Assembly: GCA_045616985.1 (NCBI GenBank)
Contig: JAZLHU010000013.1
Span: forward strand, 16,337-80,336
Direction: 5' to 3'
Origin: RUG13409 sp045616985
Lineage (GTDB): Bacteria; Bacillota; Clostridia; Peptostreptococcales; Anaerovoracaceae
Length of the DNA: 64,000 nucleotides
The translations under genes and the position numbers were made by a program. The notes below the pieces were generated by a model, which was given only the letters and a program-made list of their open reading frames with translations, did not search any database and was not told the DNA's origin. Position 1 is the first letter of the stretch. Each line of letters opens with the position of its first letter. This document shows positions 31,808-41,332 of this stretch, one piece after another.

Positions 31808-32869
31808 TTATTCCCTTATAAAAGCTTCAAAACCGTCCGAGTAGACATGTGAATTGTCATTGAGAATCCACATTGCTTCTACGCCGTTTTGCCCTGAAAT
31901 AAAGCGTTTTCCGTCTTCAAGGCTCATGTTAAAGACGGCTGTGGATAAGGCATCGGCATAAGCGGAATCTTCCGTTACTATGCTGACTGATTGAAAATTG
32001 TTTTCAGGCTTTAAGGTATCTTTATTTATGATGTGGTGGTATCTTACGCCATCAAGCTCAAAAAATCTTTCATAGGTCCCGCTGGTCACAACGCTGCAGC
32101 TTCCTATTTCTATTATCTCTGCAAATTGCGATGAATCCGTATCCGGATTTTGTATTCCCACGCTCCATTTTTCATCACCGGGCTTAAGACCTACCGATCT
32201 TGTATTTCCGCCGGCAGAAATAATGATATTGGTTTTTCCTTCTGCCAAAAGCTTATCTGCAACAAGCTCAGTTGCAAAGCCCTTTGCAACTGAACCAAGA
32301 TCAACGGACATCAGGGGATCTGCAAGGAAAACCGTTCCGTTTTCCCTGTCCACGATAATATCATCTATATCGCAATGAAGATTTGCTGATTGCAAATCCT
32401 CCGTTAAAGGAAGCTCCGCCTTTTCACCGTTATTTACGGTCTCTCTTACGTTATGCCAGTATTTTAAAACCGATCCGAAGGCAATATTTACGTTGCCGTC
32501 GGTTTGCCTGTACAAATCCTTTGAAAAATCGATCAGATCAAGAAACGTCTCATCAAGCTTTACAGGAGCAATACCGGCGTTATCATTTAAGGTTTTGGCA
32601 TTATTCATTCCCTCGTAATCGTTGTATATATCAAACAGCTTATGGTAATAAAGGTATAAGGCTTTGACTTCCGTATTGATACTTGAAAACTCGTCCTTTG
32701 AATCACAATAGGCAGTAAAGCCGATCACTGTATCGAAAGCATCAAAATATGTATCCGAATACCTTTCCTTACCAAAGGTCTTTACATTAAGATTGCCACA
32801 GGAAACAAGTCCTGCGGCAATACAAATTGTTATCAATATTGAAATATTTTTTTTAATCCTCATCCTCAT
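31808..32869 (-). CDS. apbE: FAD:protein FMN transferase (ApbE), lipoprotein
   Basis: 353 residues: lipoprotein signal peptide (ISILITICIAAGLVSCGN), YSDTYFDAFDTVIGFTAYC, SVDLGSVAKGFATELVADKL, IISAGGNTRSVG and SGTYERFFELDGVRYHHIINKDTLKP are ApbE motifs. Attaches FMN covalently to extracytoplasmic flavoproteins such as Rnf or NQR subunits. The start overlaps the PBP gene end; ATGs at 32869 and 32863 are both possible and neither has a clear ribosome binding site, so coupling is likely. Ends at a convergent terminator. Confidence 0.93.
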   Translation of the reverse strand: MRMRIKKNISILITICIAAGLVSCGNLNVKTFGKERYSDTYFDAFDTVIGFTAYCDSKDEFSSINTEVKALYLYYHKLFDIYNDYEGMNNAKTLNDNAGIAPVKLDETFLDLIDFSKDLYRQTDGNVNIAFGSVLKYWHNVRETVNNGEKAELPLTEDLQSANLHCDIDDIIVDRENGTVFLADPLMSVDLGSVAKGFATELVADKLLAEGKTNIIISAGGNTRSVGLKPGDEKWSVGIQNPDTDSSQFAEIIEIGSCSVVTSGTYERFFELDGVRYHHIINKDTLKPENNFQSVSIVTEDSAYADALSTAVFNMSLEDGKRFISGQNGVEAMWILNDNSHVYSDGFEAFIRE

Positions 32870-35800
32870 CTATTATAGACCAATCCGGCATATCTGCCTC
32901 TTGCCCGGACTGCGGATCGTCTTCCTCGTAGTAATACTCTTCTCCGCCAAGGAGACCTTCTACGTTATATTCCGCTCTGACAATCGGCGAAACCGGATAT
33001 GCTTCGTAATCCGCCTCCGAGTAATGACCGTGTATCGGGCAATAGAACTGCGGAGGATCAAGGTTCGCATCAGGAATAAGATTAAGATACTGAGTCTTAT
33101 CCTGTTCTGCAAGTACGGCAGGATCCATGCCCTGCTTATAGCCCTTAAGAAGCGTATAGTTTGCCAGAAGCGTTTCCCATGAAAGTCCGCCCGGTCTTTC
33201 AACGTAATACCTATATGCCGTTGGGCAATACGGAGTTGCAAGATATCCGGTAGCTGAACATACCTTAATATATCCTCTTGCATTATCATCTGCCTCTTTA
33301 GGCTCAGTTCCTTTGATGAAGATTTCAGATCTTAAATCCTCCTCGGGAATATCGGCATATTCACTCTGAGACGGAAGCATACCTGTCTTTGAATCAACTG
33401 TTACGGTAACAAAATCTCCCCTCATCTCAAATTCCTGTCTGTCATCAAGCTGGCCGACCTTCTCCATAACAGCCTTCCAAAGCTTGGCTGTTGTTCCGGA
33501 GCTTGTACCAAGCTTGATATTTGTATCGCAGCCGATCCAAACAGATGCGGCATATTTCGGAGTAAGCCCTGAAAACCAAATATCGTATGCATCAGAGGTT
33601 GTACCAGTCTTACCGCCGTTAGGCTGAGACTTAAGCCTTGCAGAGCCTGCAATTCCGCGGTTTACAACCGACTGAAGCATATCCAGCATCAAAGATGCAA
33701 CGGGTTCATCCAAAACCTTTACGGGATGGTTTTCTGCAGTAAGGATAACATCACCCTTTCTGTTTGTAACTGTTGTATAGCATGTATGTTCATTATGGAC
33801 ACCATAATTGCCGAACGTTGAATAAGCAGAGGCCTCCTCCAGCGGTGAAATACCCTTTGTCATTCCTCCAAGTGCAAGAGCAGATGCGTTTACATCTGTT
33901 TCCTCTCCGTCAAGAACCAGGGACGTGATACCATAGTTCAGGAGATTGTTTACACAATCCTGAGGATCCAGCATATTGTAAAGGCTTACGGCAGAACCGT
34001 TCCAGGACTGTTCAAGAGCCTTTCTCATATATGTATTACCTGCATAGCCGCCGTCGGAGTTCTTTGGCCAGAGGTCGTACTTTGCATTGCTTGGAATATT
34101 ATCGACCGGAGTGGCTGCTGTAAATATTGTACCGTACTCTTCTTCTCCGGCTGCCTTTGCAAGTGATGCTTCATAACCCTTTTGAAGTGCTGTTGAGTAA
34201 ATAGAAAGAGGCTTAATGGAGGATCCCGGCTGTCTCGTGGAGGTTGCACGGTTATACAAGAGCTTGCCTTTAATATTTCTTCCGCCTATCATTGCCCTGA
34301 CCTGCCCGCTTGCATTATCAACAATAACCATGGCAGACTGCGGCTGAATAATTTGAGAACCTAAGTTAAAGTACTTTGATGCCAAAGTAATTGTTCCGTC
34401 ATCATGTTTTTTAAATGCTTCCGGAAGATCAGTAAAGCAATCAGCGGAAATAATAACATTTCCGTCCTTATCGCGGCTCTTATACCTGCTTGCAATAGTC
34501 CAGTTGCTGGCGCTTCTTGAATAGAGCTGGTCATCAAGCATCTCATACATATCCTTGATATCAATTCTTACATCCTCAACACCATTGGACTTTGTGTTGT
34601 AGAAGTTCAGTCGCTTTCCCTTCAGAAGTGTAAGAGAGCCGTTATCATTCCATTTATAGTCCTCTCCGCGAAGAATAAAGTCCCCGTCTTCGTTTATCAT
34701 ATTATTGAATGCATACAGAACAACCTTATCCCTGTCTGCATTCAAGATATTCTTTTCTTTATCCGTGCCGACGGATGCAGGCTTGATTTTCGGGAAATTG
34801 CTTTCATCAGCATAAACACCTTCCAAAATGACCTGAATATCCATATCCAGAGTGCTGTTAACGATAAGACCGCCGTTGTAAAGAAGATTATGCGCTTCCT
34901 CGTATGTATATCCGAGCTTATTCTGGAGATCGGACATTACTTCGCTTACGATGTAATCTGTAAAGTAAGACGAATCGTTGGCAGCATTTCCGATATTGAC
35001 ACCCGGATTTAAATAATCCCTGATAGATATTTCCTTTGCCGCTTCATATGCTGCATCATCAAGCTTTCCCTGGTCGTGCATATAGCGAAGAACAAGCTTG
35101 ATCCTGCTTGAGCCGGCATCGTTGTAATAAGTAATCCAGGTATCATTTGATGTAACAATATCAAGACTGTCTATATCAGTAACCGAGTCAGTTCCGACAC
35201 GCTTTAAAGGTGCATAGTTATTCGGGCTCTGAGGCAAAGCCGCAAGCTGTGCACATTCGATCAGTGTCAGATCCTTAATATCTTTGTTAAAGTAAGCCTT
35301 TGAGGCAGCATATATACCGTTGGAGTTAAAACCAAGATATACAGTATTAAGATATGCTTCGATGATCTGTTCCTTGCTTAAGGTCTTTTCAATCTGAATG
35401 GTATAGTATGCTTCTCTGATTTTTCTGATTATACCATCCATACCTCTTGAGCTCTTTGTATCAACCAGATATATATTTCTCGCAAGCTGCTGAGTTATAG
35501 TGGACGTACCACCGATTCTATTTGATTGTCCTGAAAGCTTTTGCCAGATCGCACCACCTATACGGATTAAGTTAAATCCGTGGTGATCCCAGAAGGTTTT
35601 ATCCTCTATGCACACAAAGGCATCAATAAGCTGCCGCGGTATTTCGGAAAATTCAACATTGGTTCTCAAAGCATCTCCGGAATAAATATTATCTACCGTA
35701 TTCCCGTTGATATCGTAAATTACGGAGCTTTGCGAAAGCATACTGTAAATATTGGTTGGATTAATATCAGGTGTTTCCTTAATAATCTTTATTACAATAA

Positions 35801-36236
35801 TTCCCGCAGCAATCGCCGCAACAAAGCAAAGACAAAGAAGCGCCAGAATAATTCTTGTAAATATCTTCTTTCTCTTAGCCTTTGCTTTTTGGGCAGCTTT
35901 TGAATTCTTTTTCTTTTTCAAGTTTTTACTCACATTTTTTTTGGCTCTTGTACCCGCCGCAGATGAAGGTTCAACGACCGCTTTCCCTTCTTCAGCCGGC
36001 TTAATAGGTTCATTCTCAAGAGCACGCAGCATTTCATCCCACTCGTCCCTGTCAATAACTCCTGCAGCAGCAGGTTTATCAACTCTTTGAGTTTCGTCTT
36101 TTGCCGGTTTTCTCACAAAAATGGTATGCTCTTTATTAAGAACTTCTTCTGTGTTTGCTTTCTGCAAATCGGTTTCCCGCCTGTTGCGCGACGTATCAGA
36201 CTTATCAAGATGAGTTTTCCTTTTTTTACTCTTCAT
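32853..36236 (-). CDS. Class A penicillin-binding protein (PBP1a-type)
   Basis: 1127 residues. Lys/Arg-rich cytoplasmic N-terminus of about 130 residues, one membrane helix (IILALLCLCFVAAIAAGIIVI), GT51 glycosyltransferase (EDKTFWDHHGFN, IGGTSTITQQLARN), a transpeptidase with SSIK, SWN and KTGTT motifs, and an acidic C-terminal tail ending EDED. About 200 residues between the domains are unusually long. Makes and crosslinks peptidoglycan. ATG at 36236 is 4 bases after the ftsY stop, with GAGGGGTAGGG upstream. Confidence 0.93.
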   Translation of the reverse strand: MKSKKRKTHLDKSDTSRNRRETDLQKANTEEVLNKEHTIFVRKPAKDETQRVDKPAAAGVIDRDEWDEMLRALENEPIKPAEEGKAVVEPSSAAGTRAKKNVSKNLKKKKNSKAAQKAKAKRKKIFTRIILALLCLCFVAAIAAGIIVIKIIKETPDINPTNIYSMLSQSSVIYDINGNTVDNIYSGDALRTNVEFSEIPRQLIDAFVCIEDKTFWDHHGFNLIRIGGAIWQKLSGQSNRIGGTSTITQQLARNIYLVDTKSSRGMDGIIRKIREAYYTIQIEKTLSKEQIIEAYLNTVYLGFNSNGIYAASKAYFNKDIKDLTLIECAQLAALPQSPNNYAPLKRVGTDSVTDIDSLDIVTSNDTWITYYNDAGSSRIKLVLRYMHDQGKLDDAAYEAAKEISIRDYLNPGVNIGNAANDSSYFTDYIVSEVMSDLQNKLGYTYEEAHNLLYNGGLIVNSTLDMDIQVILEGVYADESNFPKIKPASVGTDKEKNILNADRDKVVLYAFNNMINEDGDFILRGEDYKWNDNGSLTLLKGKRLNFYNTKSNGVEDVRIDIKDMYEMLDDQLYSRSASNWTIASRYKSRDKDGNVIISADCFTDLPEAFKKHDDGTITLASKYFNLGSQIIQPQSAMVIVDNASGQVRAMIGGRNIKGKLLYNRATSTRQPGSSIKPLSIYSTALQKGYEASLAKAAGEEEYGTIFTAATPVDNIPSNAKYDLWPKNSDGGYAGNTYMRKALEQSWNGSAVSLYNMLDPQDCVNNLLNYGITSLVLDGEETDVNASALALGGMTKGISPLEEASAYSTFGNYGVHNEHTCYTTVTNRKGDVILTAENHPVKVLDEPVASLMLDMLQSVVNRGIAGSARLKSQPNGGKTGTTSDAYDIWFSGLTPKYAASVWIGCDTNIKLGTSSGTTAKLWKAVMEKVGQLDDRQEFEMRGDFVTVTVDSKTGMLPSQSEYADIPEEDLRSEIFIKGTEPKEADDNARGYIKVCSATGYLATPYCPTAYRYYVERPGGLSWETLLANYTLLKGYKQGMDPAVLAEQDKTQYLNLIPDANLDPPQFYCPIHGHYSEADYEAYPVSPIVRAEYNVEGLLGGEEYYYEEDDPQSGQEADMPDWSIIDEDED

Positions 36237-36240
36237 TTCC

Positions 36241-37137
36241 CTACCCCTCAAAAATATCCTTTGCAAAAGAATCAGGATTGAATTCCTTTAGATCCTCCAT
36301 TTTTTCTCCGAGTCCGATAAACTTTACAGGAAGATCAAATTCATCTGAAATCGTAACCACTATTCCCCCCTTTGCGGTCCCATCGAGCTTTGTAAGCACT
36401 ATACCCGTAATGCCTGCAGCCTCTCCGAATTCCCTGACCTGAGAAACTGCATTCTTACCTGTTGTAGCATCAAGCACCAGAAGAGTTTCCCTGCTTGCAT
36501 CCGAAAACTCTCTTCCGATGACACGGTTCATTTTTTCAAGCTCACTCATCAGGTTTTTTTTGTTTTGAAGTCTTCCTGCCGTATCGCAAATAACAATGTC
36601 AATATTCCTTGCCTTTGCAGAGGCAATACCGTCGAATATTACCGCTGAGGGATCCGCACCCTCCCGGTGCTTTACGACCGGAACACCGATTCTTTCGCCC
36701 CAGATGGAAAGCTGTTCCGCTGCGGCAGCTCTGAATGTATCGGCAGCAATAAGAAGAACACTTTTCCCTTCAGATTTAAGCTTATATGCCAGTTTAGCCA
36801 TGGTTGTTGTTTTTCCGACACCGTTTACTCCTATCATCATGATAAACAAAGGAGTGTCAGCGCAAAGCTTTTGTCTGTCCTTTTTATCGAGCATTTCACT
36901 GACAATTTCCGTTATTCCCTTTTTTACGGCATCAGCATCGGACAATCTGTTGCTTCTGATCCTCTCCCTGAGCTCATCGGTAATTTTCATTGTTGTGTCC
37001 ATCCCGATATCAGAGGTGATAAGAACCTCTTCAAGCTCATCGATCATTTCTTCGTCCGGGACCGGATGCAGTAAAAGCATATCTCCGATTTTCTGTGACA
37101 TTCTTCCGAAGAATGACATCTTCTTTTCTCCTGACAT
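36241..37137 (-). CDS. ftsY: Signal recognition particle receptor FtsY
   Basis: 298-residue SRP GTPase. N domain, then G domain with GVNGVGKTTTMAKLAYKL, the DTFRAAAAEQL box, DTAGRLQNKKNLMSEL and TKLDGTAKGG. Short N-terminus as usual in Firmicutes. The start touches the smc stop. Confidence 0.97.
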   Translation of the reverse strand: MSGEKKMSFFGRMSQKIGDMLLLHPVPDEEMIDELEEVLITSDIGMDTTMKITDELRERIRSNRLSDADAVKKGITEIVSEMLDKKDRQKLCADTPLFIMMIGVNGVGKTTTMAKLAYKLKSEGKSVLLIAADTFRAAAAEQLSIWGERIGVPVVKHREGADPSAVIFDGIASAKARNIDIVICDTAGRLQNKKNLMSELEKMNRVIGREFSDASRETLLVLDATTGKNAVSQVREFGEAAGITGIVLTKLDGTAKGGIVVTISDEFDLPVKFIGLGEKMEDLKEFNPDSFAKDIFEG

Positions 37138-40100
37138 TACTCAACCTCAAAATCATCGCCAAGCTTAAGAGAAAGCACCTGAGAAACACCACGCTCCGGC
37201 ATGGTCACACCATACAGCGCATCTGCATACTCCATGGTAAGCTTCTGGTGAGTTACAAGAGCAAATTGCGAATCAGGGAAATTCCTGATGTATTTTGCAA
37301 CGCCGTCTATATTTGCATCATCCAGCGCAGCCTCGATTTCATCGAGAATACAGAACGGTGTCGGCTTCGCCTTAAGAACCGCAAACATCAAAGCGATTGC
37401 AGTAACAGTCTTTTCTCCTCCGGAGAGAAGGTTCATATTCTGAAGCTTCTTTCCCGGCGGCTGAGCCTCTATCTCAATGGTCGTTTCAAGCGGATTTGTC
37501 GGATCTTCCATTGAAAGTCTGGCATGACCGCCCTTAAAGAGCTCGCTGAACGTCTTTTCAAAGTTTTCGGCAACAAGGTCAAAGCTTTCATGGAATCTTG
37601 ATTTGATGATCGTATCCATCTCGTTGATGACCTTTGTAAGTTCCTCCATTGCTTTGCATATATCATCTCTTTGAGCAGTAAGGAAATCGTAACGCTCCTT
37701 TACGGTCTTATATTCCTCAATGGCTCCGATATTGACATCACCAAGAGCTCTTAACCTGTCTTTGTACTCTCTTGATTCTTTCATTGCCTTTGACAGAACG
37801 AATTCCGGATCAGCATGCTCTAAGGCTTCTGCGTAGGACATTTCAAATTCATCAAAGAGCTTTTCCTTTAACGTTTCCGTCTGAGCATCGAATCTTGCCA
37901 TTCTTACATCAGCATCATGCTTCTTTGTCTGATGCTCGTAAACAAGCTTTTCAAGCTCAGCTCTTTCGTTTTCAAACCTTTCGGCATCCGAAGAAACACT
38001 AAGGCGCCCGGTATTGAGCTCTTCAAGCTGCTTTTCGATTTCAGCCCTTTCAGCTTCCTTATCGGCAAGAAGCTGTGCTGCGCTTCCTTCAAAGTCGAGG
38101 ATCTGCTGCTGCAAAAGCTTTGCGCTTTCAAGCTGCTTTTCCTTATCTTCTCTGTCTGCGGTAAGTCCTGCCATAGCATTGGCTGCAAGGACGGCAAATT
38201 CCTTCGCATTGGATGTCTTAAGCTCTGCGGCATTCTGAGCCATCTTGGCCTTTGTTTCTTCTTCCTTTGCTTTTTCGTATTCCCCGCTGCACTTTTGGAC
38301 ATAATCTGCCAACGTTTCAAGAACAGCTTCGGCATTGCGTTTTGCATCCTCAAGCTGAGCAAGCCTTTCAAGTGCAGGCGCAATATCCTTTTCTGCGTTT
38401 TCAATTTCTTTTGTAAGATCAGAAAGCTCATCCAAACGGATTTCCGTGCTTCTGATTTCATTCTCGGTTTTTATCCTTTCCTCTTCAGCGGAATTGATAA
38501 GTGCCTGAGCTTCCTCTCTTTCCCTTTCTGCATTTGAAAGATCAATATCAGCCTGCTTTAAGGATTTTTCAATATCCTGCTTTTCGGCCTTTCTTGCAAG
38601 AATGTTTGCAGTGTTGTTTTTAAAGCTTCCGCCGGTAATTGCACCCGCAGCATTAATAACCTCACCGTCAACTGTTACAAGCTTATACGGTGCGGCATTC
38701 TTTTTTGAAATGGCAATTGCGTTGTCGATATTATCAACAATAACAACGTTCCCAAGCATATATTCAACTACATTTCTGTATCCGCCCTTAAGGCTGACCT
38801 TTTCGGATGCAAGACCCATAAAGCCCTTATCGCCTTGAATTTTGGACACATCAAGCGGCTTATTGACTCTTAAGCTGTCAACAGGCAGGAATGTAAGTCT
38901 TCCGGCTTTGTTGCTCTTAAGAAGCTGAATGGACTTTTTTGCAACATCATCGTTGTCGCAAACGATATCCTGAAGCTTTCCGCCAAGAACAGTTTCAATG
39001 GCAAGCTCAAGTCCTCTCGGCACCTGAAGAAGGTCGCCTAAAGTACCTATCACACCGGATACTCCCTGTCCCATAAGGAATTTAACTCCGCCGCCATAGC
39101 CCTCATAGGATTTTTCAAGTTCGTCAAGAAGATTGTATCTTGCCTGCAGCATGGAAAGCGCTACTCTTGCGGTTTCGGCGTTATTGCTTGCGGCAGCTAA
39201 CTGTGATGCTGCTCGTTCTTTATCTTCAACAGCCTTTTTGTGTCTTTCTTCAAGCTTGATCTTTAAATCCGCTAAGGATTCATCCTCCTCGAGTCTTTCG
39301 GAACGACGCACCAGAGTCTGCTTTAAGTTTTCCATGCTGTCTGCAGCTGCTTTTGCGGAAGATACATCTGCTGAAATGTTAAATATCTCGTTCTTCTGAA
39401 CTTCAAGCTTTTCGCTTGCCTGCTCGAGCTTAGTCTGAGCATCCAAAGCAAGCTGATGCTTGTTTCTGAATTCCTGATCCAAAGATGCTTCTTCTTCGGC
39501 AGCAGACTCAAGAACCTTCTTTGCCTGGCTTTCGTTTTCGCTTTCCTTTTCGAGTTTTTCGCCGATAACAGCAATTTCCGCAGCAAGTCTTTCCTGATCT
39601 CTTTTAAGACCTTCAAGCTTTTCCTTGTTAACTTCGCCTCTTCCCGAGATCTCATGGATCTCTTCCGTCTTTGTCATCAGAGCTTCCCTTTGCAGGTTGA
39701 GTTTTTCTTCAATCTGATTAAGTTTTTCTCTTCCGGCCCTGATGGTATTCTCCAAGATGGTCTTATCCTGCTCGTCTTTTGCAATTGCTTCTTCAAGCTG
39801 TGCAAGCTCTTCTCTTACACTTGCAGTCTTTGTATCTGCAGTTTCAATATTTTTGAGGATGATATTGATTTCAACGTCCTTGTATTTATCTCTGATTTCA
39901 AGATATTCCTGAGCCTTCCTGCTTTCGGTTTCAAGAGTTCCGATCCTGCCTTCAATTTCATGAACGATATCATTAACACGGGTCAGGTTATCGCTTGCTC
40001 TTTCAAGCTTTCGTTCGGTTTCAAGCTTCTTGGTTCTGTATTTTGTGATACCTGCAGCCTCTTCAAAGATTTCTCGACGGGAATCCATCTTGTTATCAAT

Positions 40101-40547
40101 GATGTCTGCAATTTTACCCTGACCGATGATCGAATAACCTTCAACACCGATACCGGTATCCATGATAAGCTCTCTGATATCCTTTAATCTGCAGACATTA
40201 TGGTTGATCAAATATTCGCTTTCGCCGGAGCGATACATTCTCCTTGTGATCGCAACCTCTGCATACTCAATCGGAAGAGTATGGTCTGAGTTATCGATTA
40301 CAAGAGTAACCTCAGCCATTCCCTTTGGCTTACGATTCTGTGTACCGGCAAAAATAACCTCTTCCATTTTTCCGCCGCGCAGCATCTTCGGAGACTGTTC
40401 TCCGAGTACCCACCTTATTGCATCGGAAATATTGGACTTTCCGCTCCCGTTTGGCCCTACAATACAAGTCATTCCCTCGGAAAACTCTATAGTTACAGGA
40501 TCTGCAAATGATTTAAATCCGTTAAGTTCGATTCGTTTAAAGTTCAA
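37137..40547 (-). CDS. smc: Chromosome segregation protein SMC
   Basis: 1136 residues. N-terminal head GPNGSGKSNISDAIRWVLGEQSPKMLRG, long coiled coils rich in Glu/Lys/Ala (about 165-500 and 670-960), a hinge domain around 515-640 (GYGGGVKFLMGQGVSGVIG onward), and C-terminal head with NLLSGGEKTVTAIALMFA and ILDEIEAALDDANI. Condenses and resolves chromosome arms. One base separates it from rnc. Confidence 0.97.
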   Translation of the reverse strand: MNFKRIELNGFKSFADPVTIEFSEGMTCIVGPNGSGKSNISDAIRWVLGEQSPKMLRGGKMEEVIFAGTQNRKPKGMAEVTLVIDNSDHTLPIEYAEVAITRRMYRSGESEYLINHNVCRLKDIRELIMDTGIGVEGYSIIGQGKIADIIDNKMDSRREIFEEAAGITKYRTKKLETERKLERASDNLTRVNDIVHEIEGRIGTLETESRKAQEYLEIRDKYKDVEINIILKNIETADTKTASVREELAQLEEAIAKDEQDKTILENTIRAGREKLNQIEEKLNLQREALMTKTEEIHEISGRGEVNKEKLEGLKRDQERLAAEIAVIGEKLEKESENESQAKKVLESAAEEEASLDQEFRNKHQLALDAQTKLEQASEKLEVQKNEIFNISADVSSAKAAADSMENLKQTLVRRSERLEEDESLADLKIKLEERHKKAVEDKERAASQLAAASNNAETARVALSMLQARYNLLDELEKSYEGYGGGVKFLMGQGVSGVIGTLGDLLQVPRGLELAIETVLGGKLQDIVCDNDDVAKKSIQLLKSNKAGRLTFLPVDSLRVNKPLDVSKIQGDKGFMGLASEKVSLKGGYRNVVEYMLGNVVIVDNIDNAIAISKKNAAPYKLVTVDGEVINAAGAITGGSFKNNTANILARKAEKQDIEKSLKQADIDLSNAEREREEAQALINSAEEERIKTENEIRSTEIRLDELSDLTKEIENAEKDIAPALERLAQLEDAKRNAEAVLETLADYVQKCSGEYEKAKEEETKAKMAQNAAELKTSNAKEFAVLAANAMAGLTADREDKEKQLESAKLLQQQILDFEGSAAQLLADKEAERAEIEKQLEELNTGRLSVSSDAERFENERAELEKLVYEHQTKKHDADVRMARFDAQTETLKEKLFDEFEMSYAEALEHADPEFVLSKAMKESREYKDRLRALGDVNIGAIEEYKTVKERYDFLTAQRDDICKAMEELTKVINEMDTIIKSRFHESFDLVAENFEKTFSELFKGGHARLSMEDPTNPLETTIEIEAQPPGKKLQNMNLLSGGEKTVTAIALMFAVLKAKPTPFCILDEIEAALDDANIDGVAKYIRNFPDSQFALVTHQKLTMEYADALYGVTMPERGVSQVLSLKLGDDFEVE

Positions 40548-40548
40548 T

Positions 40549-41265
40549 TTATTCCTCCATCAGCTTAAGAGCCTCTGCCGCAGCGTTGGCCTCAGCTTCT
40601 TTTTTTGTTCTTCCGTTTCCCCGTCCCTGCTCCTTTTGATTTACATACACTGCAGCCGTAAAGCTTTTGGCATGGTCCGGGCCGCTTTCCCCAACGATTT
40701 CATAAACCGGTTCGCCAAAACCGCTTGCCTGACACTTTTCCTGCAGAGTGGATTTACTGTCTATGTTAAGCTTTCCCCGGCATGCAAGCTCGATATTTTC
40801 ATCAAGCAGGCGTTTTATAACGCCGTAAATTGCACCTAATGCCTCGGCGGTATCAGAATCAAGATATACAGCCGCAATAACAGCTTCCACACTGTCTGCA
40901 ACTATTGATTCTCTGTTTCTTCCGCCCCGCTCCTCTTCGCCCTTTCCGAGAAGCAGATACTTATTAAGCCCGACAGCAAAAGCTGCCCTGCTGAGTGACT
41001 TCTCGCAAACGATTTCAGATCTCAGCTTGGTAAGAAAACCTTCATCCTTTTTCGGATAACGCCTGAACAGGATCTCACCCACAACAGCATCAAGCAAAGC
41101 ATCGCCTAAAAATTCAAAGCGTTCATTGGAAAAGCTGCTGCTGCCCAGGATATCATTTGCATAAGAGCTGTGTGTCATGGCCGTTCTGAGTAAGCTTTTA
41201 TCCTTAAAGGTGTAGCCTATGCACTTTTCAAGTTCATCGCATAACATAACATGGTATTTTAACAT
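40549..41265 (-). CDS. rnc: Ribonuclease III
   Basis: 238 residues: RNase III domain with NERFEFLGDALLDAVVGEILF and second acidic site DSVEAVIAAVYLD, then a C-terminal dsRNA-binding domain. Cleaves double-stranded RNA, including rRNA precursors. ATG at 41265 with AAGGTG 8 bases upstream; that ribosome binding site is inside the right arm of a terminator-like hairpin. Alternative ATG at 41247. First gene of rnc-smc-ftsY-PBP-apbE. Confidence 0.95.
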   Translation of the reverse strand: MLKYHVMLCDELEKCIGYTFKDKSLLRTAMTHSSYANDILGSSSFSNERFEFLGDALLDAVVGEILFRRYPKKDEGFLTKLRSEIVCEKSLSRAAFAVGLNKYLLLGKGEEERGGRNRESIVADSVEAVIAAVYLDSDTAEALGAIYGVIKRLLDENIELACRGKLNIDSKSTLQEKCQASGFGEPVYEIVGESGPDHAKSFTAAVYVNQKEQGRGNGRTKKEAEANAAAEALKLMEE

Positions 41266-41306
41266 AAAAACAACACCTTATGCTATACATAAGGTGTTGT
41301 TTTTTT
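41266..41306. terminator. Hairpin terminator directly before rnc, T-rich on both strands
   Basis: AACACCTTATG / CATAAGGTGTT, an 11-bp perfect stem with a 5-base loop (41272-41298), T runs on both sides. On the minus strand it follows the 41333-43738 gene and ends at the rnc start codon, so it hides the rnc ribosome binding site. Confidence 0.8.
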
Positions 41307-41332
41307 CATTTATATATGGAAAATCAACAAAT

